Below, piece after piece: positions 8,918-18,803 of a DNA stretch of 64,000 bases (position 1 is the stretch's first letter; every line of letters starts with the position of its first letter). This DNA is from Prolixibacteraceae bacterium (GTDB lineage Bacteria > Bacteroidota > Bacteroidia > Bacteroidales > Prolixibacteraceae). The position numbers and the translations under genes were made by a program. The notes under the pieces were generated by a model. That model had not been told where the DNA came from, did no database searches, and saw only the letters and a program-made list of their open reading frames with translations. The DNA is taken from positions 1 to 64,000 of the forward strand of contig JAOARB010000004.1 in assembly GCA_025210775.1 (NCBI GenBank). Reading direction: 5' to 3'.

Positions 8918-11098
8918 TTAGTTTCCTATTTCAGAAAGAAACTTTAGTCGAACAAGTCGAATCTCTTCTTCAGGGAAATCGTCTCCTAACTCTTCATAAG
9001 CTTCAGATAACTCTCCTGTTTCAGAATCTTCTAGGAAGAAGTCAAAGATCTCTTCGATCGAGTCTTCATCAATTTGTTGTTCTATATAGTAGTCAATGTT
9101 AATCTTTGTTCCAGAGTTAACGATCGCTTCAAGTTCGGTAATCAGATCATTTAGTTCCATGCCTTTTGAATCGGCAATGTCTTCTAATGGCATCTTCCTG
9201 TCAATGGCTTGAATGATGAAAACTTTATTTTTGGATTTGTTTGCCACACTCTTAACCACCATGTCTTGAGGTCGCACAATATCGTTTTCGTCAACGTACT
9301 TCTGGATTAATGCGATGAATGGTTTTCCATATTTCTTAGCCTTTCCTTGTCCTACACCTACAATGTTCTGAAGTTCTTCTATGGTTACAGGATACTGAAT
9401 AGACATGTCGGATAGCGAACCTTCTTGGAATAGAATGTATGGAGGAAGATCTTTCTTCTTTGCCTCTTTTTTACGAAGGTCTTTAAGCATAGAGAACAGT
9501 TCAGGGTCACCTGTAGAACTGGTACCTGTAGGTACATTACTCTCTTCTATATTTGCTTCGTAATCATGGTTTTTGACTACAAGGAAAGAGTAAGGATTGG
9601 CTATATATTCTCTACCTTTATCAGTAAGTTTTAATACACCATAATTCTCAATGTCCTTAAGAAGGAATCCGGCAATGATACATTGTCTGAAAACCGCTTT
9701 CCATAATTTAGGATCTACATCCGCTCCTTTGTTATAGTGGTGTAGTGATTCGTGTTTGAAACTCTTAATGGCAGAATTCTTAGATCCAGTAAGGATATCC
9801 ACCATATGTTCAGATTTAAACTGTTGTTTCACTTCCTCTACTGATTGAAGAGCCATCTGGATCATCTCTTTTCCTTCAATTTGCTCTTTCGGATGTTTAC
9901 AGTTGTCACAATTGCAACAGTTCTTCACGGTGTACTCTTCACCGAAATAGTGTAATAGAACTTTCCTTCTACATAACGCTGATTCGGCAAAAGCAACAGT
10001 ATCTAGTAGAAGTTGTTGTCCAATCTCTTGCTCTGCTACAGGCTTACCCTGCATAAATTTCTCGAGCTTTTGAATATCTTTATAGCTGTAGAATGTTAAA
10101 CAGTGACCTTCACCTCCATCTCTACCAGCTCTACCTGTCTCTTGATAATAGCCTTCTAGGGATTTCGGAACATCATAGTGGATAACAAAACGAACATCTG
10201 GTTTGTCAATACCCATACCAAAGGCAATGGTAGCAACAATGACATCAACCTCTTCCATTAGGAATTTATCTTGGTTCCCAGAACGTGTCGAGGAATCCAT
10301 TCCTGCATGATAAGGAAGTGCTTTGATACCATTTACTTGTAAGGTCTCTGCTAATTCCTCTACTTTTTTTCTACTTAAACAATAGATGATACCTGACTTG
10401 CCAGGTCTCTCTTTAATGAATTTAATGATCTGTTCAGGAGCCTTATTCTTCGATCGAATCTCGTAGAAAAGGTTCTCTCTATTAAATGATGATTTGAAAA
10501 CTCTGGCATCACTCATGCCAAGGTTCTTTTGTATGTCGTGTTGTACTTTTGGAGTGGCTGTCGCTGTTAAAGCAATGATGGGAGCAGACCCTATCTCTTG
10601 AACAATAGGGCGTATTCTTCTGTATTCAGGACGGAAATCATGACCCCATTCTGAGATACAATGGGCTTCATCGATTGCATAAAAAGAGATGCAAATCTCG
10701 TTTAAAAAGTCTATATTCTCTTGCTTTGTTAATGATTCTGGCGCTACATAGAGTAGTTTGGTTACACCATTTCTTACATCTTCTTTGACATTATTGGTTG
10801 CTGTCTTGGAAAGAGATGAGTTTAGAAAATGGGCAATACCGTTGTTTGTGCTAATGGACCGAATGGCATCTACCTGATTCTTCATCAGTGCAATGAGGGG
10901 GGAGATTACGATTGCAGTCCCTTCTGATATCAACGCCGGTAGTTGATAGCAAAGAGATTTTCCTCCACCTGTAGGCATCAATACAAAAGTATCCTGCTTG
11001 TTAAGGATGCTTTTGATGACCTCCTCCTGACTTCCCTTAAATTTGTCGAAGCCAAAATGCTTTTTTAATTCGTCCGTTAATGAAATGCTTTTATCCAT
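8918..11098 (-). CDS. recQ: ATP-dependent DNA helicase RecQ
   Basis: A 726-residue 3'-5' DNA helicase for recombination and fork repair. Walker A TGGGKS is at 43-48. Further along are DEAH followed by CISEWGHDFRPEY (the RecQ aromatic-rich loop) and motif VI QETGRAGRDG. Zinc ligands are seen in CRRKVLLHYFGEE followed by NCCNCDNC, then a winged-helix (RQC) region. An HRDC-like segment (LPPYILFQEGSLSDMS, near 560) comes next. The tail beyond the HRDC domain is acidic and about 100 residues long, as in other Bacteroidetes RecQ proteins. The gene is alone, convergent with miaB. Confidence 0.95.
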   Translation of the reverse strand: MDKSISLTDELKKHFGFDKFKGSQEEVIKSILNKQDTFVLMPTGGGKSLCYQLPALISEGTAIVISPLIALMKNQVDAIRSISTNNGIAHFLNSSLSKTATNNVKEDVRNGVTKLLYVAPESLTKQENIDFLNEICISFYAIDEAHCISEWGHDFRPEYRRIRPIVQEIGSAPIIALTATATPKVQHDIQKNLGMSDARVFKSSFNRENLFYEIRSKNKAPEQIIKFIKERPGKSGIIYCLSRKKVEELAETLQVNGIKALPYHAGMDSSTRSGNQDKFLMEEVDVIVATIAFGMGIDKPDVRFVIHYDVPKSLEGYYQETGRAGRDGGEGHCLTFYSYKDIQKLEKFMQGKPVAEQEIGQQLLLDTVAFAESALCRRKVLLHYFGEEYTVKNCCNCDNCKHPKEQIEGKEMIQMALQSVEEVKQQFKSEHMVDILTGSKNSAIKSFKHESLHHYNKGADVDPKLWKAVFRQCIIAGFLLKDIENYGVLKLTDKGREYIANPYSFLVVKNHDYEANIEESNVPTGTSSTGDPELFSMLKDLRKKEAKKKDLPPYILFQEGSLSDMSIQYPVTIEELQNIVGVGQGKAKKYGKPFIALIQKYVDENDIVRPQDMVVKSVANKSKNKVFIIQAIDRKMPLEDIADSKGMELNDLITELEAIVNSGTKINIDYYIEQQIDEDSIEEIFDFFLEDSETGELSEAYEELGDDFPEEEIRLVRLKFLSEIGN

Positions 11099-11712
11099 CT
11101 TTTTTCCCTTATGTTACTCCTAAAGCTAATTCACTGATTCATCATTTATTCTCAGATCTAGAGCTAAGATATATAAATTATTAGATGTTTTCAAGAATCA
11201 TTTTTGTGTTTTTCAAGAATATTTGATGAAGTGACGATTCTAAATAAGTGAATTGAAATGATTAAAAAAGGTTTATAGTTGTAATAATATCATACATAAT
11301 ATTGGGTGGTATTTTGATGTCGTAATTTGATTGTATATCAGATTTTTACTGTTTTATCAGGGTGTCTGTGGAAAATAACACAGAAGCCTCTGTTTCGTTT
11401 TTTATAATGGTGCTTATTTAGATGTTTTTTGCATTTGCATTTTTAAGTCTGAATGTCACTTATTGGTCTATTTATTCCATATGTTTTTACCTTTTTATTG
11501 ATGATTATAGACTTTTTGAATGCTTTTTACTGTTTGCTGTTCTTCTTAAAGCTGATGAACAATTACAGATAACGGTCTCTCCATTTTTATTTTCTATTCA
11601 CACATCATTTGCACCAAAAATGGAGCTTCTCTCCATGCCTGTCACATCTTGGGACGGTTTCCAAAAGAGTCTCGAATTAACTATTAGCTACCTACCAAAC
11701 ATTTCTTAAGTT

Positions 11713-11812
11713 GATATCAATTTCACATCAAGTTCATATCAACTTCATATCATGTTCATTTATACGTTATGTCAAACTTACTCTGAAATGAAGTTGATAT
11801 GGCCGTGATGTG
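11713..11812. repeat. 11-nt tandem units with inverted copies (element C)
   Basis: Four consecutive 11-nt units run from 11713: GATATCAATTT, CACATCAAGTT, CATATCAACTT and CATATCATGTT. After a 34-nt spacer, two units occur inverted: AAGTTGATATG (11791-11801) and GCCGTGATGTG (11802-11812). CATATCAACTTCAT (11735-11748) and ATGAAGTTGATATG (11788-11801) are perfect 14-nt inverted repeats, and an outer TCACATCA/TGATGTGA pair extends the stem. The constant part is CAyATCA and the end of the unit varies. This matches the layout of the elements at 28171 and 54537, but with a different unit. Confidence 0.75.
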
Positions 11813-12042
11813 ACCAAGCAATGGGCTTTGTATTGATTTGTCGTTAAATGAAGTATTGTTTGTTAGTCGGTTTGGTATTTTTCGACACTGTCTCATTATT
11901 GGTGTAAGGTGTTTTTCTATTGTGTTTATGTATGTTTTTCATCTGAATAAGAAATGTAAGTTTTGATAATGGGAGCGTTGGTTAATTTATGAACTTGATC
12001 TAAGCGAATGTCTTTTAGTTAGGAGAGGTTTGGTTTTGTTTC

Positions 12043-12050
12043 TATATTTG
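12043..12050 (+). promoter_or_regulatory. candidate -7 box for tatC
   Basis: TATATTTG lies 33 nt before the tatC start. The surrounding CTATATTTGTGCT is also found at the second cobalamin riboswitch promoter. No clear -33 box was seen. Confidence 0.45.
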
Positions 12051-12083
12051 TGCTTTGTAGCAAACTAATAGGACAACATTGAT

Positions 12084-12950
12084 ATGAGTAAAGAACGATT
12101 GTCTTCAAAAACAAAGGCAAAAGAGATGTCTTTTATTGAGCATTTGGAAGAGTTGAGGTGGCATTTGGTAAGAGCGAGTGTTTCTGTGCTGTTATTTAGT
12201 ATTTTGGCTTTTGTTAACCGTAGTGTCATTTTTGATGAAATTATATTGTGGCCTAAGAACCCTTCTTTTTGGACTTACCAAAAGTTGAATGAAATGATGG
12301 CATGGGTTCAACAACAGCTCCCTTTTATTGAGTCGACTTCATTTGATATTCGTCCTATTGAGATTCAAAATATAATGATGTCAGGTCAGTTCTCTACTCA
12401 CATAAAGGTGTCTATTGTGATGGGGTTTATTTTATCTTTCCCATATGTCTTCTATCAGATATGGAGTTTTGTTCGTCCTGCATTATACTCTAAAGAGAAG
12501 AACGTGGCCTCGGGTGCTGTATTTGTTAGTTCCCTGCTTTTTATGTGTGGTATCCTCTTTGGCTATTTTATTATTCTTCCTCTGTCGTTACAGTTCTTAG
12601 CTGGTTATGAGGTGAGTAGTGAAGTATCGAATCAGATTCAACTGTCTTCCTATATAGGTACGGTGACCAGTATCGTATTCTCTGGTGGGGTGGTGTTTGA
12701 GTTGCCTATTATTGCTTTCTTCTTTAGTAAGATCGGATTGTTGACTCCATCATTCATGCGTACATATAGAAAACATGCATATATTGTGTTGTTGTTATTG
12801 TCTGCCATTATTACTCCTCCAGACGTCTTTAGTCAAATACTGGTTTGTATCCCATTAGTCGTATTATATGAAGTAAGTATATATATATCTAAGGCGGTGA
12901 ATAAAAAACAGCAGTATGATTTTGATGACGACTTGGATGATTTAGAATAA
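12084..12950 (+). CDS. tatC: Sec-independent protein translocase TatC
   Basis: A 288-residue polytopic inner-membrane protein that recognises twin-arginine signal peptides. The N-terminal family signature [17 protein letters not shown] is followed by about six membrane segments. Conserved [16 protein letters not shown] (after the first periplasmic loop) and [23 protein letters not shown] (the late TatC block) are both present. There is no tatA or tatB in the window. The gene is followed by lptB with a 74-nt gap containing its own promoter box, a common neighbourhood in Bacteroidetes. Confidence 0.95.
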   Translation: MSKERLSSKTKAKEMSFIEHLEELRWHLVRASVSVLLFSILAFVNRSVIFDEIILWPKNPSFWTYQKLNEMMAWVQQQLPFIESTSFDIRPIEIQNIMMSGQFSTHIKVSIVMGFILSFPYVFYQIWSFVRPALYSKEKNVASGAVFVSSLLFMCGILFGYFIILPLSLQFLAGYEVSSEVSNQIQLSSYIGTVTSIVFSGGVVFELPIIAFFFSKIGLLTPSFMRTYRKHAYIVLLLLSAIITPPDVFSQILVCIPLVVLYEVSIYISKAVNKKQQYDFDDDLDDLE

Positions 12951-12987
12951 AAAGAGTTGAGAATCTTCTCTCAAAATATAGAATTCG

Positions 12988-12995
12988 TATATTTG
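12988..12995 (+). promoter_or_regulatory. candidate -7 box for lptB
   Basis: TATATTTG sits 30 nt before the lptB ATG, in the tatC-lptB gap. Confidence 0.4.
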
Positions 12996-13024
12996 TCGAT
13001 ATATCTTTTAATTGTAACTATTAT

Positions 13025-13753
13025 ATGAGATTAAGAGCCGAAGGAATAAAAAAGAAATACGGTAAAAGACTGGTAGTAAAAGGCGTTTCGCTAGAAGTAG
13101 AACAGGGCGAAATCGTTGGACTTCTAGGACCTAATGGTGCTGGTAAAACTACCTCGTTTTATATGACAGTGGGGTTGATTCAACCTTCTGGTGGACGTAT
13201 TTTCCTTGATGATGAGGATATCACGAAACTACCAGTGTACAAAAGAGCACAGTTAGGGGTAGGGTATCTTGCTCAAGAAGCCTCGGTTTTTAGACAGTTG
13301 AGTATTGAGGATAATATCATGTCCATACTGGAGATGACAGATACCACCAAAGAGTACCAGAAAGAGAAGCTGGAATCACTATTAGATGAATTCGGTTTGC
13401 AACATATTAGAAAAAGTAAAGGTATTCAGCTTTCTGGTGGGGAACGTAGACGTTGTGAGATTGCACGATGTTTGGCTATTAACCCTAAATTTATCCTTCT
13501 CGATGAACCTTTCGCTGGGGTCGATCCAATTGCAGTAGAAGATATCCAAAAAATCGTATTCAAATTACGTGATAAAAATATCGGAATTCTGATTACTGAC
13601 CATAATGTTCATGAAACCCTTTCTATTACCGACAGATCCTATTTGTTGTATGATGGTCGTATTCTTCAATCAGGAACAGCAGAGGAGTTGGCTGCGGATG
13701 AAGAGGTTCGTCGATTATACTTAGGACAGAATTTTGAATTGCGTAAGAAGTAA
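13025..13753 (+). CDS. lptB: LPS export ABC transporter ATP-binding protein LptB
   Basis: A 242-residue ABC ATPase that powers extraction of lipopolysaccharide from the inner membrane with LptF/G. Walker A GPNGAGKT is at 35-42. The Q-loop area is [16 protein letters not shown], which is characteristic of LptB. The signature is [14 protein letters not shown], Walker B is [13 protein letters not shown], and the H-loop is [10 protein letters not shown]. The other lpt genes are elsewhere. The stop codon lies just before the tRNA-Leu promoter region. Confidence 0.93.
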   Translation: MRLRAEGIKKKYGKRLVVKGVSLEVEQGEIVGLLGPNGAGKTTSFYMTVGLIQPSGGRIFLDDEDITKLPVYKRAQLGVGYLAQEASVFRQLSIEDNIMSILEMTDTTKEYQKEKLESLLDEFGLQHIRKSKGIQLSGGERRRCEIARCLAINPKFILLDEPFAGVDPIAVEDIQKIVFKLRDKNIGILITDHNVHETLSITDRSYLLYDGRILQSGTAEELAADEEVRRLYLGQNFELRKK

Positions 13754-13819
13754 AAAAATGTGGAATATTTTTGGTGTTTTGTAAAAAAAATTCCATATTT
13801 GCATCGCTTTTGTGGGAAC

Positions 13820-13901
13820 GCGGATGTGGCGTAATTGGTAGCCGCGCTAGACTTAGGATCTAGTGCCGAGAGGCGTGGGGGTTCGAGTCCCTTCATCCGC
13901 A
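13820..13901 (+). tRNA. tRNA-Leu (anticodon UAG)
   Basis: A type II tRNA with acceptor arm GCGGATG/CATCCGC and an anticodon stem CTAGA/TCTAG. The loop is CTTAGGA, giving anticodon TAG at 13854-13856. A long variable arm TGCCGAGAGGCGTG and a T-loop GGTTCGAGTCC follow. Discriminator A is at 13901, and CCA is not encoded, as is usual in Bacteroidetes. Confidence 0.97.
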
Positions 13902-13916
13902 CGTTGATAGCATAAG

Positions 13917-13964
13917 AACCGCCCTTCGTTATCCTTTTAATGAGGATAGTCGGGCGGTTTTTTT
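13917..13964 (+). terminator. terminator after tRNA-Leu
   Basis: An AACCGCCC / GGGCGGTT stem (13917-13924 with 13952-13959), with an inner ATCC/GGAT, is followed by a run of T. Confidence 0.88.
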
Positions 13965-14056
13965 AATAGGAAAAAAATCCATAAATTATTTATAGTAAAA
14001 GAAGGAGGCATACCTGCCTTTTGGCATTTTGAATCTTTCATTAAGTGTAGGAAATT

Positions 14057-15397
14057 ATGAAAATTACCAGAGAAAACATTGATGATTTGAATGCTGTTGT
14101 CAGGCTGACAGTTGAGAAAAGCGATTATGAGGCAACGGTAAACGAGACTCTTAAAGAATACCGTAAAAAGGCTCAAATGCCTGGTTTCCGTCAAGGAAAA
14201 GTTCCTGCAAGTTTGGTGAAAAAGATGTACGGACAAGCTGTTCTTGCAGAAGAGGTAAACAAAGTAATCTCAAAATCTCTAACTGATTTTATCAAGAACG
14301 AAAATATCGATATTCTTGGTGAGCCTCTTCCTAATGATGAAGAAACAAAGAGTATTGATTGGACAAAAGATACAGATTTCGAATTTGTATTTGATATCGC
14401 TGTTTCTCCAGAAATCAATATCACTCTAGATAAGCGTAGTAAGTTACCTTACTATACTATTAAAGTTGACGAGCAAGCAATCGACAATCAAGTTGAAGCA
14501 TTTGCTAACCGTTTCGGTGAAAACCAACCAGCAGAGAAAGTTGAAGAGAAAGAAACTATCAAAGGTGCTTTCACTCAAGTTGATGCTGAAGGAAACGAAG
14601 TAGAAGAGGGAGTTAAAGTAGAAGAGGTTACTCTTGCAGTAGATATGATCCAAGATGAAGAGGTTAAAAAATCATTCATCGGAGCTACTAAAGATTTCGA
14701 AATCGTTCTTAACCCTAAAGCTTGTTTCGCTAACGCAGCACAAATGTTCAAAGTTGAAGACGAAGCTGCTTTAGATACAACATTCAAATTTGTTGCTAAC
14801 GAAGTGATGACTTTCGTTGCTCACGAAGTGAACGAAGATCTTTTCAAAAAAATCTACGGAGAAGAAACTGAAATCAAAACAGTGGAAGCTTTCCGTGCTA
14901 AAGTAAAAGAAGAGATTGAAGCTAGCTACGTTTACTCAAGCAAATACCGTTTCAGCGTTGACGCTCGCGAATCTTTGATTAAGAAAGCGAAATTTGATCT
15001 TCCTGTTGCATTCTTGAAACGTTGGATCGTAATGACTAACGAAGAACTTACAGCAGAGAAAGTAGAAGCTGAATGGAGCAACTACGAAGAAGGTTTCAAA
15101 TGGGAGCTTATTAAAAACAAAATTGTAAGCGAAAACGAAATCAAAGTAGAAAACCAAGAAGTTATTGATCTTGCTAAAGAAGCTGCATTGATGCAATTCC
15201 GTCAATATGGAATGTTTGATGTAAAAGATGAATACCTTGATCAATATGCTGGATCTATCCTAGAGAACGAGCAAGAACGTCGTCGTTTTGCTGATCGTAA
15301 ACTAGAAGAAAAAGTATTCGATTTGATTCAAGATAAAGTGAATCTTGAAGATAAAGATGTTGATCAAAAAGAATTTGACGCTTTATTCGAGAAGTAA
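14057..15397 (+). CDS. tig: trigger factor
   Basis: A 446-residue ribosome-associated chaperone. The N-terminal domain starts MKITRENIDDLNAVVRLTV and carries the ribosome-binding loop MPGFRQGKVP (GFRxGKxP). The middle FKBP-like domain is divergent, as is typical in Bacteroidetes. A long helical, very acidic C-terminal chaperone region follows. It lies directly upstream of clpP and clpX, the classical tig-clpP-clpX order, but a strong terminator separates tig from clpP. Codon use is clearly biased towards favoured codons, in keeping with high expression. Confidence 0.95.
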   Translation: MKITRENIDDLNAVVRLTVEKSDYEATVNETLKEYRKKAQMPGFRQGKVPASLVKKMYGQAVLAEEVNKVISKSLTDFIKNENIDILGEPLPNDEETKSIDWTKDTDFEFVFDIAVSPEINITLDKRSKLPYYTIKVDEQAIDNQVEAFANRFGENQPAEKVEEKETIKGAFTQVDAEGNEVEEGVKVEEVTLAVDMIQDEEVKKSFIGATKDFEIVLNPKACFANAAQMFKVEDEAALDTTFKFVANEVMTFVAHEVNEDLFKKIYGEETEIKTVEAFRAKVKEEIEASYVYSSKYRFSVDARESLIKKAKFDLPVAFLKRWIVMTNEELTAEKVEAEWSNYEEGFKWELIKNKIVSENEIKVENQEVIDLAKEAALMQFRQYGMFDVKDEYLDQYAGSILENEQERRRFADRKLEEKVFDLIQDKVNLEDKDVDQKEFDALFEK

Positions 15398-15435
15398 TCC
15401 TAGAATTTAAATAGGAAACGAAATATAAGATTATT

Positions 15436-15479
15436 AACTTTGTAGAGGTCGAGTTTCGATCTCTACAAAGTTTTTTTTG
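15436..15479 (+). terminator. tig terminator
   Basis: A 12-bp perfect stem (AACTTTGTAGAG against CTCTACAAAGTT, plus an inner TCGA/TCGA) is followed by eight T. It also contains TAACTTTG, which matches the -7 consensus, but no -33 box is near and the hairpin explains the bases. Confidence 0.9.
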
Positions 15480-15495
15480 TTTTAAAGATTTAGAT

Positions 15496-16167
15496 ATGGA
15501 TTACAACAACGATGAATTCCGCAAATTTGCGAAGGGACATATGGGCATCAGCAGTATGAACCTACATCGATTCGAATCGATTAATGCTAATTATATCTCT
15601 CCAACCATCATTGAGGAAAGACAACTAAATGTTGCATCGATGGATGTATTTTCTCGTCTTATGATGGACCGTATTATCTTCTTGGGTGTCCCTATTGATG
15701 ATCATGTTGCAAATATTATTCAAGCACAGTTATTGTTCTTAGAATCTGCCGATCCAGGAAAGGATATCCAAATCTATTTCAATACTCCAGGAGGTTCTGT
15801 TTATGCCGGTTTAGGTATTTATGATACAATGCAATATATCAATTGTGATGTAGCTACTATTTGTACAGGTATGGCTGCTTCTATGGGTGCTGTATTATTA
15901 TGTGCTGGAGCTGAAGGTAAAAGATCTGCATTGACTCATTCACGTGTGATGATTCACCAACCTCTTGGTGGAGCACAAGGTCAAGCATCAGATATCGAGA
16001 TTACAGCGAGAGAGATATTAAAATTAAAGAAAGAGTTGTATCAAATTATTGCTGATCACTCTGGACAAACTTTAGATAGAGTTTCTAAAGATTCTGATAG
16101 AGACTACTGGATGACTTCAAAAGAAGCTTTGGAGTATGGTATGGTAGATACTATTTTGAAAAGATAA
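15496..16167 (+). CDS. clpP: ATP-dependent Clp protease proteolytic subunit
   Basis: A 223-residue serine protease subunit forming the tetradecameric chamber used with ClpX. The triad is visible as Ser129 in GMAASMGA, His154 in RVMIHQPLGG and Asp203 in DRDYWM. The N-terminal 40 residues are longer than the mature E. coli form and probably include a processed propeptide. clpX follows 84 nt downstream on the same strand. Confidence 0.95.
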   Translation: MDYNNDEFRKFAKGHMGISSMNLHRFESINANYISPTIIEERQLNVASMDVFSRLMMDRIIFLGVPIDDHVANIIQAQLLFLESADPGKDIQIYFNTPGGSVYAGLGIYDTMQYINCDVATICTGMAASMGAVLLCAGAEGKRSALTHSRVMIHQPLGGAQGQASDIEITAREILKLKKELYQIIADHSGQTLDRVSKDSDRDYWMTSKEALEYGMVDTILKR

Positions 16168-16250
16168 TAATATTCAAGTCTAATAGGGAGAAGAGAAACT
16201 ATCAGTATGTTCTCTTCTCATTTTTTTAAAAAGAAGGTTAGGAGAACTTT

Positions 16251-17456
16251 ATGGATAGGTGTTCTTTTTGTGGTCGTCCTAAGAAAGAAGTGAATTTACT
16301 TATCGCAGGTGTGGATGGACATATCTGTGATAGTTGTATTGAACAAGCTCATTCAATCATAGCTGAAGAGCTAAGATCAGTAACTGATTTTGATCTTTCA
16401 AATGTGGATTTAAAGAAACCACAGGAGATAAAGCAGATGTTGGACCAGTATGTTATTGGTCAAGACGAAGCAAAAAAGATCTTGTCAGTGGCGGTATACA
16501 ACCACTATAAACGTCTTGGACAAAAGGTCATGGATGATGATGATATTGAGATTGAAAAATCAAACATCATCTTAGTTGGACCTACAGGAACTGGAAAGAC
16601 TTTATTAGCTCGTACTATTGCACGTATGCTAAAAGTTCCTTTTACTATTGTTGATGCTACTGTTTTAACAGAAGCGGGATATGTTGGTGAAGATATTGAA
16701 AGCTTATTGACTCGTCTATTACAGGCTGCTGATTATGATGTAGAAGCTGCCGAAAGAGGTATTGTATTTATTGATGAGATTGATAAAATTGCTCGTAAAG
16801 GGGATAACCCTTCTATTACGCGTGATGTTTCAGGAGAAGGAGTTCAGCAAGGTCTACTAAAACTATTAGAAGGATCTGTTGTTAATGTACCGCCACAAGG
16901 TGGACGTAAGCATCCTGATCAGAAGATGATCCCTGTGAATACAAAGAATATCCTATTTATCTGTGGTGGTGCTTTTGATGGTGTTGAACGTAAGATCTCT
17001 CAACGATTGAATGCTCAGGTTGTAGGATATAATGCAAGTAGAGCAACCGACAAGATTGATCGTACGAATATGCTTCAATACGTAGCGCCTCAAGATCTTA
17101 AATCTTTTGGTTTGATACCAGAGATCATTGGACGTCTTCCTGTATTGACACATTTAGATCCATTGGATCGTGATGCACTTAGAAACATCTTAACAGAGCC
17201 TAAGAATGCATTGATCAAGCAATATGTGAAGTTGTTGGGAATGGATGATATTGAATTGTCTTTCACTCCAGGTGCTTTAGATGAGATTGTTGATGTTGCA
17301 ATGAAGTATAAACTTGGTGCTCGTGGACTACGAGGTATCTGTGAAACAATTATGGTGGATGCCATGTTTGAGTTACCTTCAGGTAAGGAGAAGAAAGTAA
17401 GAATAGATAAAGCTTATTGTCAGAAACATTTAGATAATTTCCACACAAGAGCTTAA
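16251..17456 (+). CDS. clpX: ATP-dependent Clp protease ATP-binding subunit ClpX
   Basis: A 401-residue AAA+ unfoldase. The N-terminal zinc-binding domain has Cys4, Cys7, Cys26 and Cys29. Walker A is GPTGTGKT at 110-117, pore loop GYVGED near 142-147, and Walker B is VFIDEIDKI near 172-180. The sensor II region is [10 protein letters not shown]. It acts with the adjacent ClpP in regulated proteolysis. The pair is probably one transcript ending at the hairpin after 17481. Confidence 0.96.
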   Translation: MDRCSFCGRPKKEVNLLIAGVDGHICDSCIEQAHSIIAEELRSVTDFDLSNVDLKKPQEIKQMLDQYVIGQDEAKKILSVAVYNHYKRLGQKVMDDDDIEIEKSNIILVGPTGTGKTLLARTIARMLKVPFTIVDATVLTEAGYVGEDIESLLTRLLQAADYDVEAAERGIVFIDEIDKIARKGDNPSITRDVSGEGVQQGLLKLLEGSVVNVPPQGGRKHPDQKMIPVNTKNILFICGGAFDGVERKISQRLNAQVVGYNASRATDKIDRTNMLQYVAPQDLKSFGLIPEIIGRLPVLTHLDPLDRDALRNILTEPKNALIKQYVKLLGMDDIELSFTPGALDEIVDVAMKYKLGARGLRGICETIMVDAMFELPSGKEKKVRIDKAYCQKHLDNFHTRA

Positions 17457-17480
17457 TCGTATTTCCATACAATATAGAAG

Positions 17481-17509
17481 AAGCAAGGTCGTTTGATCTT
17501 GCTTTTTTT
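17481..17509 (+). terminator. clpPX terminator
   Basis: An AAGCAAGGTC / GATCTTGCTT stem with one wobble and a 4-nt loop is followed by a T-run. Confidence 0.85.
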
Positions 17510-17671
17510 CTGCTTATAAGATCTCTATACCTATACCTATATGTTTTCTGGCTAAGAGTGAAATGAGAAGGTCTTAATTTGTAATAGGGATCGGATGGTA
17601 AGAAGAGGATGAAGTATGGTTGTCTTGGAATAGACTTATGGAGAATGGTACTGCTTAATATCGAAGAATAA

Positions 17672-17701
17672 AAAAGGCTGTCATTAATATCAGACAGCCT
17701 T
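17672..17701 (-). terminator. terminator of the greA-HIT transcript
   Basis: A 9-bp stem, AAGGCTGTC (17674-17682) with GACAGCCTT (17693-17701), is followed on the minus strand by a T-run. It lies 5 nt after the HIT stop codon. Confidence 0.85.
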
Positions 17702-17705
17702 CCTC

Positions 17706-18098
17706 TTATATTTCGTTGCTAATTTTATTAGCTATTTCTTTGAACTCTTCTTCTGTGAGTTTCAATTTTGGATTAGAGAAATTTACATCTTTCTCTGAAT
17801 TCATTGGAATGAGATGAATATGTGCATGAGGCACCTCTAATCCCAAAACAATACTAGCTACCTTAGTACATGGAATTGCCTTTTTTAGCGCAATAGCTAT
17901 CTTGTGAGCAAATTTCTGAAGGTTAGCATACTCTTCTGTATCCAAATCAAAAATATAGTCTACTTCTCTTTTGGGTACAACAAGAAGGTGTCCTTTTGTT
18001 AAAGGAGCAATATCCAAGAAGGCATAATGATTTTCATCTTCTGCAATCTTGTATGAAGGGATCTCTCCATTAATGATCTTAGTGAAAATTGTTGCCAT
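17706..18098 (-). CDS. HIT-family nucleotide hydrolase
   Basis: A 130-residue histidine-triad protein. The active-site motif is HAHIHLIPM near residue 100, preceded by the N-terminal block IINGEIPSYKIAED. HIT hydrolases cleave adenosine phosphoramidates or dinucleoside polyphosphates, and the substrate cannot be told from sequence. It lies 27 nt downstream of greA on the same strand, probably co-transcribed. This greA-HIT arrangement is common in Bacteroidetes. Confidence 0.92.
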   Translation of the reverse strand: MATIFTKIINGEIPSYKIAEDENHYAFLDIAPLTKGHLLVVPKREVDYIFDLDTEEYANLQKFAHKIAIALKKAIPCTKVASIVLGLEVPHAHIHLIPMNSEKDVNFSNPKLKLTEEEFKEIANKISNEI

Positions 18099-18125
18099 GA
18101 TTAGGTTTCCAAAAAAGTGAATATA

Positions 18126-18599
18126 CTATAGTGAGATATCGATAATTTCGAAAGGAATAGTTCCGTTCGGTACTGTGATATCTACTTTATCTCCAACTTT
18201 CTTTCCAAGAAGACCTTTTGCAATAGGTGTACTAACAGAGATCTTACCTTCTTTAAGGTTTGCTTCTGTTTCTGATACAAGAGTATATTGCATGACTGCA
18301 TTATTCTTACAGTTCTTGATCTTCACCTTGTTTAGGATCTGAACAGTGGAAGTGTCAATTTTAGACTCATCAATAATACGAGCACTTGCAATTTGTCCTT
18401 GAACTTTTGCAATTTTAGCTTCTAGCATTCCTTGTGCATCTTTAGCTGCATCGTACTCCGCATTTTCTGAGATATCTCCTTTTTCGATGGCCTCGCCAAT
18501 TTCTTTAGAGATACGTGGGCGTTCAACGGTCATTAGATAATCTAATTCGTCTTTTAATTTTTTCAGCCCTTCTTTGGTCATGTAGCTTACATTTGCCAT
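18126..18599 (-). CDS. greA: transcription elongation factor GreA
   Basis: A 157-residue protein that stimulates RNA polymerase to cleave backtracked transcripts. The N-terminal coiled coil carries the acidic tip GDISENAEYDAAKDAQG, and the C-terminal FKBP-like domain follows (SETEANLKEGKISVSTPIAKGLLGKK in parts). It starts MANVSYMTKEGLKKLK, as in the family. Confidence 0.95.
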   Translation of the reverse strand: MANVSYMTKEGLKKLKDELDYLMTVERPRISKEIGEAIEKGDISENAEYDAAKDAQGMLEAKIAKVQGQIASARIIDESKIDTSTVQILNKVKIKNCKNNAVMQYTLVSETEANLKEGKISVSTPIAKGLLGKKVGDKVDITVPNGTIPFEIIDISL

Positions 18600-18731
18600 A
18601 GTGCATCTATTTTTATTCTTAAGTAATAATGAAACTACTTAAGTTTAAAGTTTCTATTGTGTGATATTTATAAAAAAGAAAAAAGAATTTTGACACGTAG
18701 TGATATGGTCAAAACCCTTTTAAAGACAAAG

Positions 18732-18739
18732 CAAAATTA
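18732..18739 (-). promoter_or_regulatory. candidate greA promoter
   Basis: The minus strand reads TAATTTTG (a -7 match), with TTTG at plus 18755-18758 and a 15-nt spacer, slightly short for the consensus. It would give greA a leader of about 125 nt. Confidence 0.4.
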
Positions 18740-18803
18740 GCAATAATTTTATTGCAAACTATATGCTTTGTCCTTAAAAAAAAGAAATATAGAATTATTT
18801 TAG

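Larger units (their letters stand above)
11099..12083. other. 985-bp gene-free region between recQ and tatC
   Basis: I see no believable gene. The longest open frame (11422-11709) has no family resemblance or start context and is rich in Phe, Leu and Tyr, as random AT-rich sequence is. The region holds a repeat structure at 11713-11812 and a tatC promoter box near its right end. TTTTCAAGAAT occurs twice around 11190-11220. Confidence 0.6.

Noticed and set aside
11422..11709. 95-residue frame in the gene-free region before tatC
   Set aside because: Composition is that of random AT-rich DNA, there is no recognisable motif, and the region is better explained as intergenic.
13820..13901. tRNA-Leu as an integration site
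   Set aside because: No integrase and no repeated tRNA 3' end were seen nearby.
13666..13902. 78-residue minus-strand frame
   Set aside because: It lies across the tRNA-Leu gene and the lptB end.
15435..15442. TAACTTTG as a clpP promoter
   Set aside because: The bases form the left arm of the tig terminator, and no -33 element is found at the right distance.
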